Positions 7,963 through 17,666 of a stretch of 64,000 bases of DNA are shown here, one piece after another. The stretch lies in assembly GCA_964530335.1 (NCBI GenBank), contig CAZGYG010000002.1:1-64000 (forward strand), written 5' to 3'. The notes beneath the pieces are model-generated. The model saw only the letters and a program-made list of their open reading frames with translations, made no database searches and had not been told where the DNA came from. A program made the position numbers and the translations under genes. Origin of the DNA: VGDP01 sp964530335 (GTDB lineage: Bacteria > Pseudomonadota > Alphaproteobacteria > SP197). Position 1 is the first letter of the stretch, and every line of letters starts with the position of its first letter.

Positions 7963-10014
7963 CTAGAGGCCGTCGCGCGGGACGCGATCGTCCCACGTCC
8001 GGCTGAAGAAGCGGCGGCCGCTTTCGTAAGCCGCCAGGTCGGTCGCCACGTGGAACGCCGCGGCGGTGGCCGTGACCGTCATGCGCGATTCGACCGCTAC
8101 GTCCCAGCCGGGGCCCTGGTTCACGCTGCGCAATGTCCATTCGGCCCGGGCCGACAAGGGATCGTCGTCGCGGATGCGGTAGACGACCTCGACCCCGTCG
8201 CCCGCCACCACGTCGATCTCGTCGTAACGCACCTCGCCGCCGTCCTCGACCAAATGGAGCACCCATTCGCCGGTGGCGATGTCGCGGCGCAATGTGCGCT
8301 CGCCGCGTGCCTGCCGGCGGATCGTCATGGCCGGCAAGGCTGCGGCCTCGGGCGCGGCGAAGGGCGCGAGCCGCTCGTCGGCGGGATCCGCCGCGCGCAC
8401 CGGCAACTCTATGTGGCTCGCTCCCGCGACGAGTTCGAGGCGCACCGGTTCGGGCGAAGGCCACACCATCGGCCAGTACGTGGTCGACACGGCGACGCGC
8501 ACCCGATGGCCGGCGGGAAACCGATGGGCCACGTCGTTCAAGCGGACGCGCACGGTCATCGGCCGGCCGGGCACGATGGGCGCCGCGCGTTCGTGGCCGT
8601 CGCGATGGGTCAGGTTCAGGAGCCCGTAGCTGACGCGGTTCGCGGTGCCGTCGGGCGCCACATCCATCAAGCGAACGGCCAAGAACGCCAGCGGCCGGTC
8701 GACGACGACGGTCAGCGCGGCCTCGGGCGCGCCGAGGATGGCGAGCGGGCTTTCGATCGGCGCGGAATCGAACGCGATCGAGCGGCCGTCGTCCTCGCCC
8801 TGGTCGATCGCCAGGTCCGAGCTCTTGCCGCCGAGACCGTAGGGGCACCACGTACCGCCCGCGATGCCGACCGTCTGGCCGCTGATCCGGGTCAATATCG
8901 TGCGCGGCCCGGCCGCGGCCCCGAGCCCGGCGGCGTTGAGGTGGTACCGGCGCGGACTAAGGCGAGGTGACGGCCACGACGCCTCCGCCACCCATCGCCC
9001 CTTGGCGGTGTCGGCCACGGCGTCGGGCCGGCCGGGGTCGGCTTGCCAGACCCGGTACATCGGCTCGGCCATGATGCCGGTGTCGCGACCCTTGAGCCAA
9101 TGGTCCCACCAGCGCAGGGATTCCTGGAGGAAACCGATCGCCGGCCCGGGTATGCCGTCGTGCGGGTACTTGTGGCCCCACGGTCCGACCAGCCCCTTGC
9201 GCGGGCACGCGAGGTTCGCGAGCATCCGCGGCACGGCGTTGGAATAGCCGTCGGCCCAGCCGCCGACCGCGTAGACCGCACAGGTGATCGCGCCGTAGTC
9301 CTCGCAGACCGAGCCGTGCTTCCAGTAGTCGTCGCGCCATGGATGCGCGAGCCAGATCTGCGAGGCGACCGGCCGCCATGACTCGAGCCGTTGCCGCCAC
9401 TGCTCGCGCCAGCCTGTTCCCGTGATCCGTGGATCGGCGGGGCGCGCCATGAACTGCAGGAAGGCCGAGCCCCAGAAGAAGTTCTCCGTCAGCAGGCAGC
9501 CGCCCATGTAGTGAACGTCGTCGGCATAGCGATCGTCGGTCGAGCAATGGGTGATGATCGCGGCCAGCGCCGGTGGCCGGCGCGCCGCGACCTGAAGCGC
9601 GTTGAACCCGCCCCACGAAATCCCCGTCATGCCGACCTTGCCGGTGCACCACGGCTGGGCCGCCAGCCAGGCGATCGCCTCGACGGCGTCGTCCTGCTCC
9701 TGCCTGGCGTATTCGTCGGTGATGATGCCTTCCGAATCGCCGCTGCCGCGGATGTCGAGCCGGACCGCGACGTAGCCGTGGCCGGCCCAGTAGCGATGCC
9801 GGGGATCGTCCCAGGCCCGCGTGCCGTCGCGCTTGCGGTAGGGAATGTATTCGAGGATCGCCGGCACCGGTTCCGCCTCGGCGTCCTCGGGCAACCAGAT
9901 GCGCGCCGACAGCCGCACGCCGTCCGACATCGGAATCCAGACGTGCTCGATCTCGCGCACCCGGCGCGGAAAGTCCGTGACCAGTTTCCACGGCGCACCC
10001 TTGGCGACGATCAT
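7963..10014 (-). CDS. CocE/NonD family hydrolase (peptidase S15-like)
   Basis: 683 residues. The N-terminal alpha/beta hydrolase domain contains HVWIPMSDGVRLSARIWLP, LDIRGSGDSEG and the nucleophile elbow GISWGG with Ser133. This is the layout of the CocE / X-Pro dipeptidyl-peptidase family, which hydrolyses esters or amides and has a C-terminal jelly roll (here about 365-560). The protein is about 100 residues longer than cocaine esterase; the extra C-terminal part (about 575-683) is a beta-rich extension of unknown role. There is no signal peptide, so it is probably cytoplasmic. It sits between two redox genes in the same direction, with 8-nt and 7-nt spacers, which indicates an operon. Confidence 0.87.
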   Translation of the reverse strand: MIVAKGAPWKLVTDFPRRVREIEHVWIPMSDGVRLSARIWLPEDAEAEPVPAILEYIPYRKRDGTRAWDDPRHRYWAGHGYVAVRLDIRGSGDSEGIITDEYARQEQDDAVEAIAWLAAQPWCTGKVGMTGISWGGFNALQVAARRPPALAAIITHCSTDDRYADDVHYMGGCLLTENFFWGSAFLQFMARPADPRITGTGWREQWRQRLESWRPVASQIWLAHPWRDDYWKHGSVCEDYGAITCAVYAVGGWADGYSNAVPRMLANLACPRKGLVGPWGHKYPHDGIPGPAIGFLQESLRWWDHWLKGRDTGIMAEPMYRVWQADPGRPDAVADTAKGRWVAEASWPSPRLSPRRYHLNAAGLGAAAGPRTILTRISGQTVGIAGGTWCPYGLGGKSSDLAIDQGEDDGRSIAFDSAPIESPLAILGAPEAALTVVVDRPLAFLAVRLMDVAPDGTANRVSYGLLNLTHRDGHERAAPIVPGRPMTVRVRLNDVAHRFPAGHRVRVAVSTTYWPMVWPSPEPVRLELVAGASHIELPVRAADPADERLAPFAAPEAAALPAMTIRRQARGERTLRRDIATGEWVLHLVEDGGEVRYDEIDVVAGDGVEVVYRIRDDDPLSARAEWTLRSVNQGPGWDVAVESRMTVTATAAAFHVATDLAAYESGRRFFSRTWDDRVPRDGL

Positions 10015-10021
10015 GGCGCCC

Positions 10022-11977
10022 TTAGACCTCCGAACCCGCCTTGAGCCCTTCGAGCACGGCCTCCTCGGCGGTGCGCGGCGCCAGGCAGTCCCCCGCGAGC
10101 CGCACCTCGCCGGACCAGCCGTCGAGCGCCTGCTCGAGCCCGGTCGCCGGCTCGTGGCCCAGCGCGGCGACCAGGGTATCGACGCCTTCGACGACGATCG
10201 GCTCGCCGCTCGTCACGTGCTGGAGCACGACGGCCTCCTTCTCGACCCCGACGACGCGCGCGTAGGGGATGATCTCTACCCCCAGCCCGTGCAACACGCC
10301 GACCCAATGATCGCGCGTGTACATTTGCAGCGTCTGGCCCGCCATGGTGCCGTTGACCGCCAGGCGCACGCGGCATCCGGCGCGGGCGAGACGTTCGGCC
10401 AGCCCGAGCCCGATCCAATCGCAGCGCCAGTCCGCGACGACGACGCTGGCGCCAACGTTGACTTCGTCGCGCAGCACCTGCCAGGCATCGACGACATGGC
10501 CATCGGCCGCGCCCTCGATCGGCGGGTGGCGCGGCGTGGCGCCGGTGGCGACGATCACGGCGTCGGGCGCCTCGGCCTCGACCAGCGCGCGCGTCACCGT
10601 TGTTCCGGTGACTACCTTGACCCCGGCCCGTTCGACCTCGCGCGCAAGGTTGGTGACGATGCCGCCGAATTCGGCGCGCCGGGGCAGGAGCTGGGCGAGC
10701 AAGGCCTGGCCGCCGAGCCGAGCCGCCTCGTAGAGCGTCACGTCGTGGCCGCGTTCGGCGGCCACCGCGGCGGCCTTCATGCCCGCCGGCCCGCCACCGG
10801 CGACCAGGACCTTGCGCCGCCGTCCGGCCGGGCGGCGCACGCCATAGACGCGCTCGCGTCCCGTTTCCGGGTGCTGGATGCAGCTGATGCCGTAGCCGGT
10901 CTGCATGTGGCCGATGCACGCCTGGTTGCAGCCGATGCACGCGCGGATGTCGTCGAGCCGCCCGGCCTGGGATTTGGCCGCCATGTCCGGGTCGGCGATC
11001 ATGGCCCGGGTCATGCCGCACATGTCGGCCTCGGCCGCGGCCAGGATGCGCTCGGCGATCTGCGGGGTGTTGATGCGCCCGGCGACGAACACCGGCTTGC
11101 CGATCGCCTGCTTCATGCGCGCGGCGAACGGGGCGACGTAGCCGGTGTCCACGAACATCGGCGGCACGACGTGGACCGAGCCCTTGAGCCCGGCCATGGT
11201 GCCGGCGATGACGTTGACGTAGTCGATCGCGCCGTCGCCGTCGAGCGCGCGGCAGACCTCGAGCACCAGGTCAGGCGTAAGCCCCTCCTCGTCCATCTCG
11301 TCGCCCGAGATGCGCAGGCCGACGATGACTCTGTCGCCGACGTTCGCCCGGACGGTTTCCAGGATCTCGCGCAGGAAGCGCAGGCGGTTGCCGTCGGAGC
11401 CGCCGTAGGCGTCGCTGCGCCGGTTGACCTGGGGATTGAGGAACTGCGCCGGCAACAGGCCATGCGAGGCGAGCACCTCGACCCCGTCGAGCCCGGCGCG
11501 CGCCATGCGCCCGGCGGCCGCGCCGTAGCCCGCGATGACGTCGCGGATCATGGGCGTTGGCATCGCGCGCGGCATGATGTGATGGCGTTCCTCGGGCGTG
11601 ACCGAGGCGGAGTACGCGACCGGCAGGCTGCCGTCGAGCGATCCGCCCATGACCCGGCCCGAATGGGACAACTGGCCGAACACGGCGCAGCCGTGGCCGT
11701 GGACCGCGGCGACGACGCGGGCGTAACCGGGGACGATCGCGTCGGTCGTGGCGTTCAGCGCCTGGCCACTGGCGACGCCCGATTCGTGGACCCGCGCCGC
11801 CTCGGTGATGATCAGCCCGGCGCCGCCCTTGGCCCGGGCCTCGTGGTAGGCGACCAGGTCCTCGGTCGGCAGGCCGTCGGCGACCAGCATGGTCATGTGG
11901 CCGGTCGAGAAGATGCGGTTGCGCAGCGTCACGCCGCGGATCGTCAACGGCGCGAACAGATGCCGGAACTGGGTCAC
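10022..11977 (-). CDS. NADH:flavin oxidoreductase / 2,4-dienoyl-CoA reductase-type (OYE-FeS-FAD), copy 1
   Basis: 651 residues with the TMADH / 2,4-dienoyl-CoA reductase architecture: FMN TIM barrel (about 1-340), a cysteine cluster CIGCNQACIG plus a later Cys (C-x2-C-x3-C-x11-C, one 4Fe-4S), and FAD/NAD domains with VAGGGPAGMKAAAVAAERGH. Start chosen: GTG at 11977, giving TQFRHLFAPLTIRGV, the conserved OYE beginning; a longer frame runs back into the neighbouring gene. The family includes dienoyl-CoA reductase, trimethylamine and histamine dehydrogenases and N-methyl amino-acid demethylases, and the sequence alone does not choose among them. It starts 13 nt after the second copy ends. Confidence 0.87.
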   Translation of the reverse strand: MTQFRHLFAPLTIRGVTLRNRIFSTGHMTMLVADGLPTEDLVAYHEARAKGGAGLIITEAARVHESGVASGQALNATTDAIVPGYARVVAAVHGHGCAVFGQLSHSGRVMGGSLDGSLPVAYSASVTPEERHHIMPRAMPTPMIRDVIAGYGAAAGRMARAGLDGVEVLASHGLLPAQFLNPQVNRRSDAYGGSDGNRLRFLREILETVRANVGDRVIVGLRISGDEMDEEGLTPDLVLEVCRALDGDGAIDYVNVIAGTMAGLKGSVHVVPPMFVDTGYVAPFAARMKQAIGKPVFVAGRINTPQIAERILAAAEADMCGMTRAMIADPDMAAKSQAGRLDDIRACIGCNQACIGHMQTGYGISCIQHPETGRERVYGVRRPAGRRRKVLVAGGGPAGMKAAAVAAERGHDVTLYEAARLGGQALLAQLLPRRAEFGGIVTNLAREVERAGVKVVTGTTVTRALVEAEAPDAVIVATGATPRHPPIEGAADGHVVDAWQVLRDEVNVGASVVVADWRCDWIGLGLAERLARAGCRVRLAVNGTMAGQTLQMYTRDHWVGVLHGLGVEIIPYARVVGVEKEAVVLQHVTSGEPIVVEGVDTLVAALGHEPATGLEQALDGWSGEVRLAGDCLAPRTAEEAVLEGLKAGSEV

Positions 11978-11990
11978 GCGGCGCCAGGAA

Positions 11991-13976
11991 TCACAGGCTG
12001 AGCGCGAGCTTGCGCGCCTCGAACAGTGCCATGGCGGCGGTGCGCGCCGAAACCGCGTCGCCAATTGTGTGCACGTCGATCCCGGCGCCGCCCAGCGCCT
12101 TGGTCAGCCCGTCCTCCGGCGTATTCGTGCACGCGAGCACTAGGCTGTCGAACTCGCGCGTCTCCTTGTCGCCGGTGAACAGGTCGACGATCGTCGCCGT
12201 GGTGCCTTGCCAGGTTTCAAGCCCCTTGGCCAGCAGCACCTCGACGCCGAACTTGGCGAAGCGCTCGCGCGTGGTCGTGCCCGTGCCGGAAAGATCGAGC
12301 GCGCCGGCCGATTTCTCCGACGCGGTGAGCACCGTCACCTGGTGGCGTTGCTGGGCCAGGTGCAGCGCCGTGCCGCTGGCCGGCCACCAGCCGTCGATGT
12401 CGTCGAGCAACAGCACCCGGCTGCCCGGCACGACCTTGCCGTCGAGCACGTCGTGGATCGTGCAAACGTTGTCCTGATCGGCGCCGGGCAGGCGGTCGCG
12501 ATTCAGGAATGCCCGCTGGAAGCCGCTGCGCGTCGGTTGCGAGCCGGTGCACAGCACGACCACGTCGGCGCCGGCCGCCTTGACCGCCGCGGCGTCCATC
12601 TCGGTGCGCAGCTTGACGCGCACCTGGAGGCGTTCGAGCTGGCCCTGGGCCCAGCCCAGGAAGAACCCGACCTCGTTCCGTTCGGGCTGGCCGGCGGCGA
12701 GCCGGAACTGGCCGCCGAGCTCGCCCTGGCGCTCGACCAGCGTCACCTTGTGGCCGCGTTCGGCCGCGACGCGGGCGACCTCGAGCCCCGCCGGGCCGCC
12801 GCCGACCACCAGCACCTCCTTGGGCTTCTCGGCCGGCTTCGGGCGATCGCCATCCCACTGGTACTCGCGCGCGACCGATGGGTTGACCAGGCAGCTCACC
12901 CAGTAGTCGCGGAGCCGGCGGCCGATGCACAACTGGTTGCACGAGATGCACGGCCGGATGTCCTTGGCGTTGCCGTCCCGCGCCTTGTTCGCCAGGTGCG
13001 GGTCGGCGATCTGGCTGCGCACCAGGCTGACCAAATCGGACTTGCCCTCGGCGACCATCTTCTCGGCGTTGGCCGGGGTCTTGATGCGACCCTCGGCGGT
13101 GACTTTGGCATGGCGCACCGCCTGCTTGTACGCCGCGGCATCGTCCGCGCCCATCATCATGGGGTTGTGGAACGTCGGCACGATGCGGAACGACTGGTTG
13201 AGGTAACTCCCGACGCCGACGCTGAAGTAATCGACCAGCCCGCGCGCATCCAGGTACGCGGCGATCTCCTGCTTGTCCGCGATGCTAAGCCCGCCCGGCG
13301 ACGGCTCGGCGCCCGACACGGTCATGCCGACGATGTAGTCGTTGCCCGCCATCTTGCGGATGCGGGCGCAGATCTCGACCGCGAAGCGCACCCGGTTCTC
13401 CAGGCTGCCGCCCCACTTGTCGTCGCGCCTGTTGGTCAGCGGCGACCAGAACTGGTCGACCAGGCAGTTGTAGCCGGCGAAGATGTCGGTGCCGTCGAAG
13501 CCGGACTGCTGGTCGCGCCGGGCGCAGGCCACGAACGATTCGATCAACTCCTCGATCTCGGCCTCGGTGACGGCGTGGCTGCCCCACTGGTCGTGCAGCG
13601 ACGGGAACCCGGACGGCGACCAGTAGGGCTCCCACGAGTTGTCTTGGTCGCCGTGGCCGCCCACGTGGTACGCCTGATGGACCATCACGGTGCCGTGCCC
13701 GTGGCATTCGTCGGTGATGCGCCGGAAGTGCGGGATCACGCCATCGTCGGTGCGGAAGTTGCCGCGGATCAGAACGCCGGTGCGGTGCGCCGGCTGGGGC
13801 TCGATCACGATCATCGCGGCGCCGCCCCGCGCGCGCTCTCGGTAGTAGCCGAAGTGGCGATCGCCCGGCAGGCCCTCGTAACTCATGTTGACCGTGTGGG
13901 CCCCGAACACGATGCGGTTCTTGAGCTCCACGTGCCGGAGCTTCAGCGGGCTGAACAGGTGCGGAAATTCGGACAT
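11991..13976 (-). CDS. NADH:flavin oxidoreductase, TMADH/demethylase-type, copy 2
   Basis: 661 residues, paralogous to the following gene with the same three-part plan. The FMN barrel starts HLFSPLKLRHVELKNRIVFG. The 4Fe-4S ligands are in RPCISCNQLCIGRRLRDYW with a later Cys, and the dinucleotide-binding segment is VVGGGPAGLEVARVAAERGH. The ATG at 13976 lies 19 codons inside a longer open frame and matches the family start. The barrel has several sequence features of TMADH-like enzymes (VHQAYHVGGHGDQDN, FDGTDIFAGYNCL), so an amine or N-methyl substrate is plausible (inference). It is first in a run of four tightly spaced genes. Confidence 0.87.
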   Translation of the reverse strand: MSEFPHLFSPLKLRHVELKNRIVFGAHTVNMSYEGLPGDRHFGYYRERARGGAAMIVIEPQPAHRTGVLIRGNFRTDDGVIPHFRRITDECHGHGTVMVHQAYHVGGHGDQDNSWEPYWSPSGFPSLHDQWGSHAVTEAEIEELIESFVACARRDQQSGFDGTDIFAGYNCLVDQFWSPLTNRRDDKWGGSLENRVRFAVEICARIRKMAGNDYIVGMTVSGAEPSPGGLSIADKQEIAAYLDARGLVDYFSVGVGSYLNQSFRIVPTFHNPMMMGADDAAAYKQAVRHAKVTAEGRIKTPANAEKMVAEGKSDLVSLVRSQIADPHLANKARDGNAKDIRPCISCNQLCIGRRLRDYWVSCLVNPSVAREYQWDGDRPKPAEKPKEVLVVGGGPAGLEVARVAAERGHKVTLVERQGELGGQFRLAAGQPERNEVGFFLGWAQGQLERLQVRVKLRTEMDAAAVKAAGADVVVLCTGSQPTRSGFQRAFLNRDRLPGADQDNVCTIHDVLDGKVVPGSRVLLLDDIDGWWPASGTALHLAQQRHQVTVLTASEKSAGALDLSGTGTTTRERFAKFGVEVLLAKGLETWQGTTATIVDLFTGDKETREFDSLVLACTNTPEDGLTKALGGAGIDVHTIGDAVSARTAAMALFEARKLALSL

Positions 13977-14039
13977 GGGTTCCCTCGCTCCTCGGCGGCG
14001 GCGAGTGTGGAGCGCGAGCCGCGCCCGGCGCAATGGCCC

Positions 14040-16265
14040 TCAGGCGCGCCAGGCGACCTCGATCCGCCCGCCCCCCGGCGGCAGCGCCAGGGTGGCGATA
14101 GCGTCGCCGTCCAGCCGGACCGCAACGCCGTCCATCGTGGCGCGCGTGACCCGTTCCCGTGCCACGCCCGGCAGCGCGAGCGTTGCGCCGCCTTCGCCCG
14201 CTGGCGTGTCGAGCGCAAGCCGCCCATCCGCGAATTCCACGTTCCGGAAGCGCCCGCGCCGGTCGGTCGTGAACAAGGCTTGCCCGTCGCGCTCGACCGT
14301 CAGCCGGCCGTCGCGCACGGTGACGATGCCGCGTCCGCCCGGCACGCGCAGCGGGCCCACCCGCGCCTCGGCCCCGCCGTTGGCGATGGTCCAGCCGTTC
14401 CACGGGTCGACGTCGACGACGTCGGCGACGGCGAGGTAGGGCATGAGCGCGCCCCAGGCGTAGAACGCATCGGTGTCCGGCTGGTCGCGGATTTCGCCGG
14501 ACGTCGCGCTGAAGTTCTCGCCGCACTGGCGGTCGCGGTCCCAGCCCTTGCGGAACGTGGCGTGGCTGCGCCGGGCGAGCTCCGCCGCCACATCGTCGCG
14601 TCCAGCCCGGCGCAGGCCGTAATAGACGAGGATGTTGAGCGGCGGCCAGACGCGCCCGCGCCAATAGACGTTGTCGGCGAACGCCGGGTCGTCGCGCGTC
14701 ACCGCGGGCAGCACGTGCTCGCCCCAGAACTCGCGCTCGTTCAGCAGATGATCGTCGATGAGCTGGCTGGTCTGGTGGGCATCGGCGGCGCCGGCGATGA
14801 GCGGGAAGAAGCTGGTCGGCGCCAGGCTCCTGACAAACCGCCCAGACCAAAGCCGGTTGGCGAACACGCCACGGGTTTCGTCCCACAGATCGGCCCGAAT
14901 GCGCGCCTTCAGCCTGTCGCAGCGCTCGGTCAGGCGCGCGGCCGTGCGCTCGTCGCCGAGCTCGCGGGCCATCGTCGCTAGCATCTCGCCGTCAAGCGCG
15001 ACCAGACTGTTGAGCGCCACGTCCTCGCAATCGAGCGTGTGGGCCTCGGGCACCAGAACGGCCTCGTCGTGGACCGGGGAGTTGTCCATCATCGACTCGT
15101 CCTTGGCCGCGAGCTTGGTGCCGCGATAGAGCCCGCGCCCCACCGGCGACGTGCCGTATTCCAGGAGCCCGTTCTTGTTGCCGTCGCGATTCCGCCACCA
15201 CCAATCGTGATTGGCCAGCAGCACCGGATACGCGCGTTCGAGCAGCCGCCGGTCGCCAAGCCGCAGGTGCACCATGCGCACGATGAAGGCACCGATCGGC
15301 GGTTGCGAGCGGTCGACCCAGGCATCGTTGCCGGTGACCAGGCACGGCAGATTGCCCCACTCGGTCGCCCCGGCGAACACGGCCGCCAGGTTTTCGGCCG
15401 CTACCCGGTCGTCGAAAAGCCCAGCCATCAGACCGTGATAGAGCACGTCATCGAGCCAGACCCCGAAGCCGCCGAACTTCTGCGCCACCCAGTGCCGGCT
15501 CAAGAGGGTGTAGGGGCGGCGGTTGACCGGGTCCCACACGCTGTTCCAGCCGATCACGTCGCGCACGGCGTCGAGGCCCGTGTGCGACATGGGCGGGGCC
15601 CCGGATTCGGCCGATTTCAGCGCCGCGCGGGCCTTGGCCACGGCCTCCTCCCGATCGGAAGCGACGGCGACGGCGAAGCGGCAGGCGGGCATTTCCTCCA
15701 GGTTATAGCGCAGCGCCAGGAGCGGCCCCGCGGCATCGCGCGAGGCCAGGTAGAAATAGCCTTTTTCGCGGTATTCCGCGGCCAGATCGTCGAGGCTGGC
15801 GTGGCGGGTGACCATGAGCGGCGCGCGCGCGCCGACCAGCGCGACGTGGCTGTCGTCGATGGTTGTCGTTGCCGTGTCGTCGTCGTCGTTCCAGACGATG
15901 TCGTCGCGGCCATCGACGACTGCGACGACAACAGGCCAGAAGCGCAGGCCCCATTCGCCGTGCCGAAGCGTTCGCCAAGCCCCCACTACAACCTCTGGTA
16001 GAGGCTTCGCCCAGCTCAGGGCGAGCTCGGTTCCGGCCAGGGTGAGGTCGAGCCGGACCGAGCCGCCGTCGAGCGTGCGCGGGCCAAGCCTGACCTCGGC
16101 GGGCGGGAAGCGGCTGAACGCGTTGCGGCTCGCGGCGTAGGCGCAGAAGCCGACGCGCAGGCCCAGCGGCAGGAAGATCATGTCGCCGGGATAGACGCTG
16201 TCCCACGTGTTCCAGGCGCGGTCGGCGTCGACCTCGCCCCGGTAGACGAAGGGCGCGTCGGTCAT
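14040..16265 (-). CDS. Glycoside hydrolase of the GH63/mannosylglycerate-hydrolase type
   Basis: 741 residues. After an N-terminal beta region, an (alpha/alpha)6 barrel spans about 235-610. Visible hallmarks are GFGVWLDDVLYHGLMAG, GLLEYGTSPVGRG, ESMMDNSPVHDEA and NVYWRGRVWPPLNILVYYGL. The WRGRVW(P)P motif and the MDNSP segment are shared by GH63 enzymes and bacterial mannosylglycerate or glucosylglycerate hydrolases. The acidic residues there are the likely catalytic acid and base. The last 130 residues form a beta sandwich. No signal peptide is seen, which suggests hydrolysis of an intracellular sugar or compatible solute. It is separated by 63 nt from the oxidoreductase genes on the same strand. 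Confidence 0.8.
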   Translation of the reverse strand: MTDAPFVYRGEVDADRAWNTWDSVYPGDMIFLPLGLRVGFCAYAASRNAFSRFPPAEVRLGPRTLDGGSVRLDLTLAGTELALSWAKPLPEVVVGAWRTLRHGEWGLRFWPVVVAVVDGRDDIVWNDDDDTATTTIDDSHVALVGARAPLMVTRHASLDDLAAEYREKGYFYLASRDAAGPLLALRYNLEEMPACRFAVAVASDREEAVAKARAALKSAESGAPPMSHTGLDAVRDVIGWNSVWDPVNRRPYTLLSRHWVAQKFGGFGVWLDDVLYHGLMAGLFDDRVAAENLAAVFAGATEWGNLPCLVTGNDAWVDRSQPPIGAFIVRMVHLRLGDRRLLERAYPVLLANHDWWWRNRDGNKNGLLEYGTSPVGRGLYRGTKLAAKDESMMDNSPVHDEAVLVPEAHTLDCEDVALNSLVALDGEMLATMARELGDERTAARLTERCDRLKARIRADLWDETRGVFANRLWSGRFVRSLAPTSFFPLIAGAADAHQTSQLIDDHLLNEREFWGEHVLPAVTRDDPAFADNVYWRGRVWPPLNILVYYGLRRAGRDDVAAELARRSHATFRKGWDRDRQCGENFSATSGEIRDQPDTDAFYAWGALMPYLAVADVVDVDPWNGWTIANGGAEARVGPLRVPGGRGIVTVRDGRLTVERDGQALFTTDRRGRFRNVEFADGRLALDTPAGEGGATLALPGVARERVTRATMDGVAVRLDGDAIATLALPPGGGRIEVAWRA

Positions 16266-16289
16266 GGCGTGGCTCCTCGATGGCGCCGG

Positions 16290-17567
16290 CTAGGTCCAGA
16301 AGGCCTCGTTCGGCTGGGTCCCCGCGGCATCGGCGGAAAACTCCGGCTTGATGCGGAGCACGACGTACATGTCGATGGCGCCGAGGTTCTTGACCTCGAC
16401 CGCGCCGCGCGGCTCGATTTCGAAGCGCGCGCCGATGTGGTGGCGGGTGCTGGCGGAAACGGTGACGCGGCCGGGCTCGCACGCGTGCTCGAGGCGCTGG
16501 GCGACGTTCACCGCGTTGCCCCAAACGTCGAAGGCGAAGCGCCGGGCGCCGACGACCCCGGCGACCAACGGGCCGGTGTTGATACCGACGCGCAGTTCCC
16601 ACGGCCGCATGCGCAGCATCGCGCGCTGCCGGTTCGCGTCGGCCAGGGCCTTCTGGATCTGGAGACCGGCGAGGCAGGCGTCCAAGGCATGGGTTCGGCT
16701 GGCTTCGATCAGCCCGGCGACGCACAGGCAGGCATCGCCCACGGTCTTGATGGTCTCGACCCGGTTCGCCGCGGCGATCTCGTCGAAGCGCGTGAACTGC
16801 TGGTCGAGCTGTTCGACCAGCCGGGCCGGTTCCAACCCCTCGGTCAAGCGGGTGAAGTCCTTGAAATCGGCGATCAGGACCGTGACCGATTCGTGGAAGC
16901 GCGAAGCGACGCGGCCATGGGTCGTGAGCTCGTCCGCGATCGCGGCCGGCATGACGTTGCGCAGCAGCGCGTTGGCGCGCTCGCGCTCCTGGTCGGCCGA
17001 CGCCCGTGCCTCGGCCAGCTCCTTGACCATGGCGTTGCGCTCGATCAGCTCGCGGCGCAGCTCGAGCTGGGCCATCGCCTGCTGCGCCAGGCGGCGCACG
17101 GCCTCGCGCTGGGCCGGCGTGAGCTCGCGCGGTTCGAAGTCGACGATGCACAGGGTTCCGACGGCGTAGCCATCGCGGTTGATCAGCGGCATGCCGCAAT
17201 AGAACTTGAGGTGCGGCTCGCCGGTGACGACGCCCAGGTCCTTGAAGCGGTCGTCACGCGTCAAGTCCGGGACGTAGAGCAGATCGTTGGAACAGATCGT
17301 CGTCGAACAGACCGAGACCTCGCGCGGGCATTCGGTGAACCCGGCGGGCAGTCCGTACTTGGCCTTGAACCACTGGCGATGGTCGTCGACGATGCTGATC
17401 AAGGCGACCGGCGCATGGCAGATTTCGGCCGCGAGCTCGGTCAGCGCGTCGTGCGCGAACTCGGGAGGCGTGTCGAGCACGTCGTAGCGCGCGACCGCCT
17501 CAAGACGTCGCGCCTCTTGCTCGGGCGGCAACGTCCTCATCGGCCCCTCCGGCCATGCCTCGCCCAC
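16290..17567 (-). CDS. GAF-domain class III adenylate cyclase
   Basis: 425 residues: a GAF sensor (about 20-180, with CSTTICSNDLLYVPDL), a coiled linker (about 185-235) and a class III cyclase domain. Metal-binding Asp residues are in VLIADFKDFTRL and TIKTVGDACLCVAG. The Lys in IKTVGD and the Asp in FDVWGNAVNVAQRL are adenine-specifying, and the Asn and Arg of NVAQR are transition-state residues, so all catalytic positions for cAMP synthesis are present. An in-frame ATG at 17540 could be the true start. It is cytoplasmic with no membrane segment; the GAF ligand is unknown. Confidence 0.9.
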   Translation of the reverse strand: MGEAWPEGPMRTLPPEQEARRLEAVARYDVLDTPPEFAHDALTELAAEICHAPVALISIVDDHRQWFKAKYGLPAGFTECPREVSVCSTTICSNDLLYVPDLTRDDRFKDLGVVTGEPHLKFYCGMPLINRDGYAVGTLCIVDFEPRELTPAQREAVRRLAQQAMAQLELRRELIERNAMVKELAEARASADQERERANALLRNVMPAAIADELTTHGRVASRFHESVTVLIADFKDFTRLTEGLEPARLVEQLDQQFTRFDEIAAANRVETIKTVGDACLCVAGLIEASRTHALDACLAGLQIQKALADANRQRAMLRMRPWELRVGINTGPLVAGVVGARRFAFDVWGNAVNVAQRLEHACEPGRVTVSASTRHHIGARFEIEPRGAVEVKNLGAIDMYVVLRIKPEFSADAAGTQPNEAFWT

Positions 17568-17666
17568 GTTTTCGATGAGTGAAGGCGGGAGGCCGACGTG
17601 GCAATTTCGAGGTCACCCTCAAGGCCGAGTCCGACCCATCCGAGACCCGGACGTCCGGCTGGCGCG

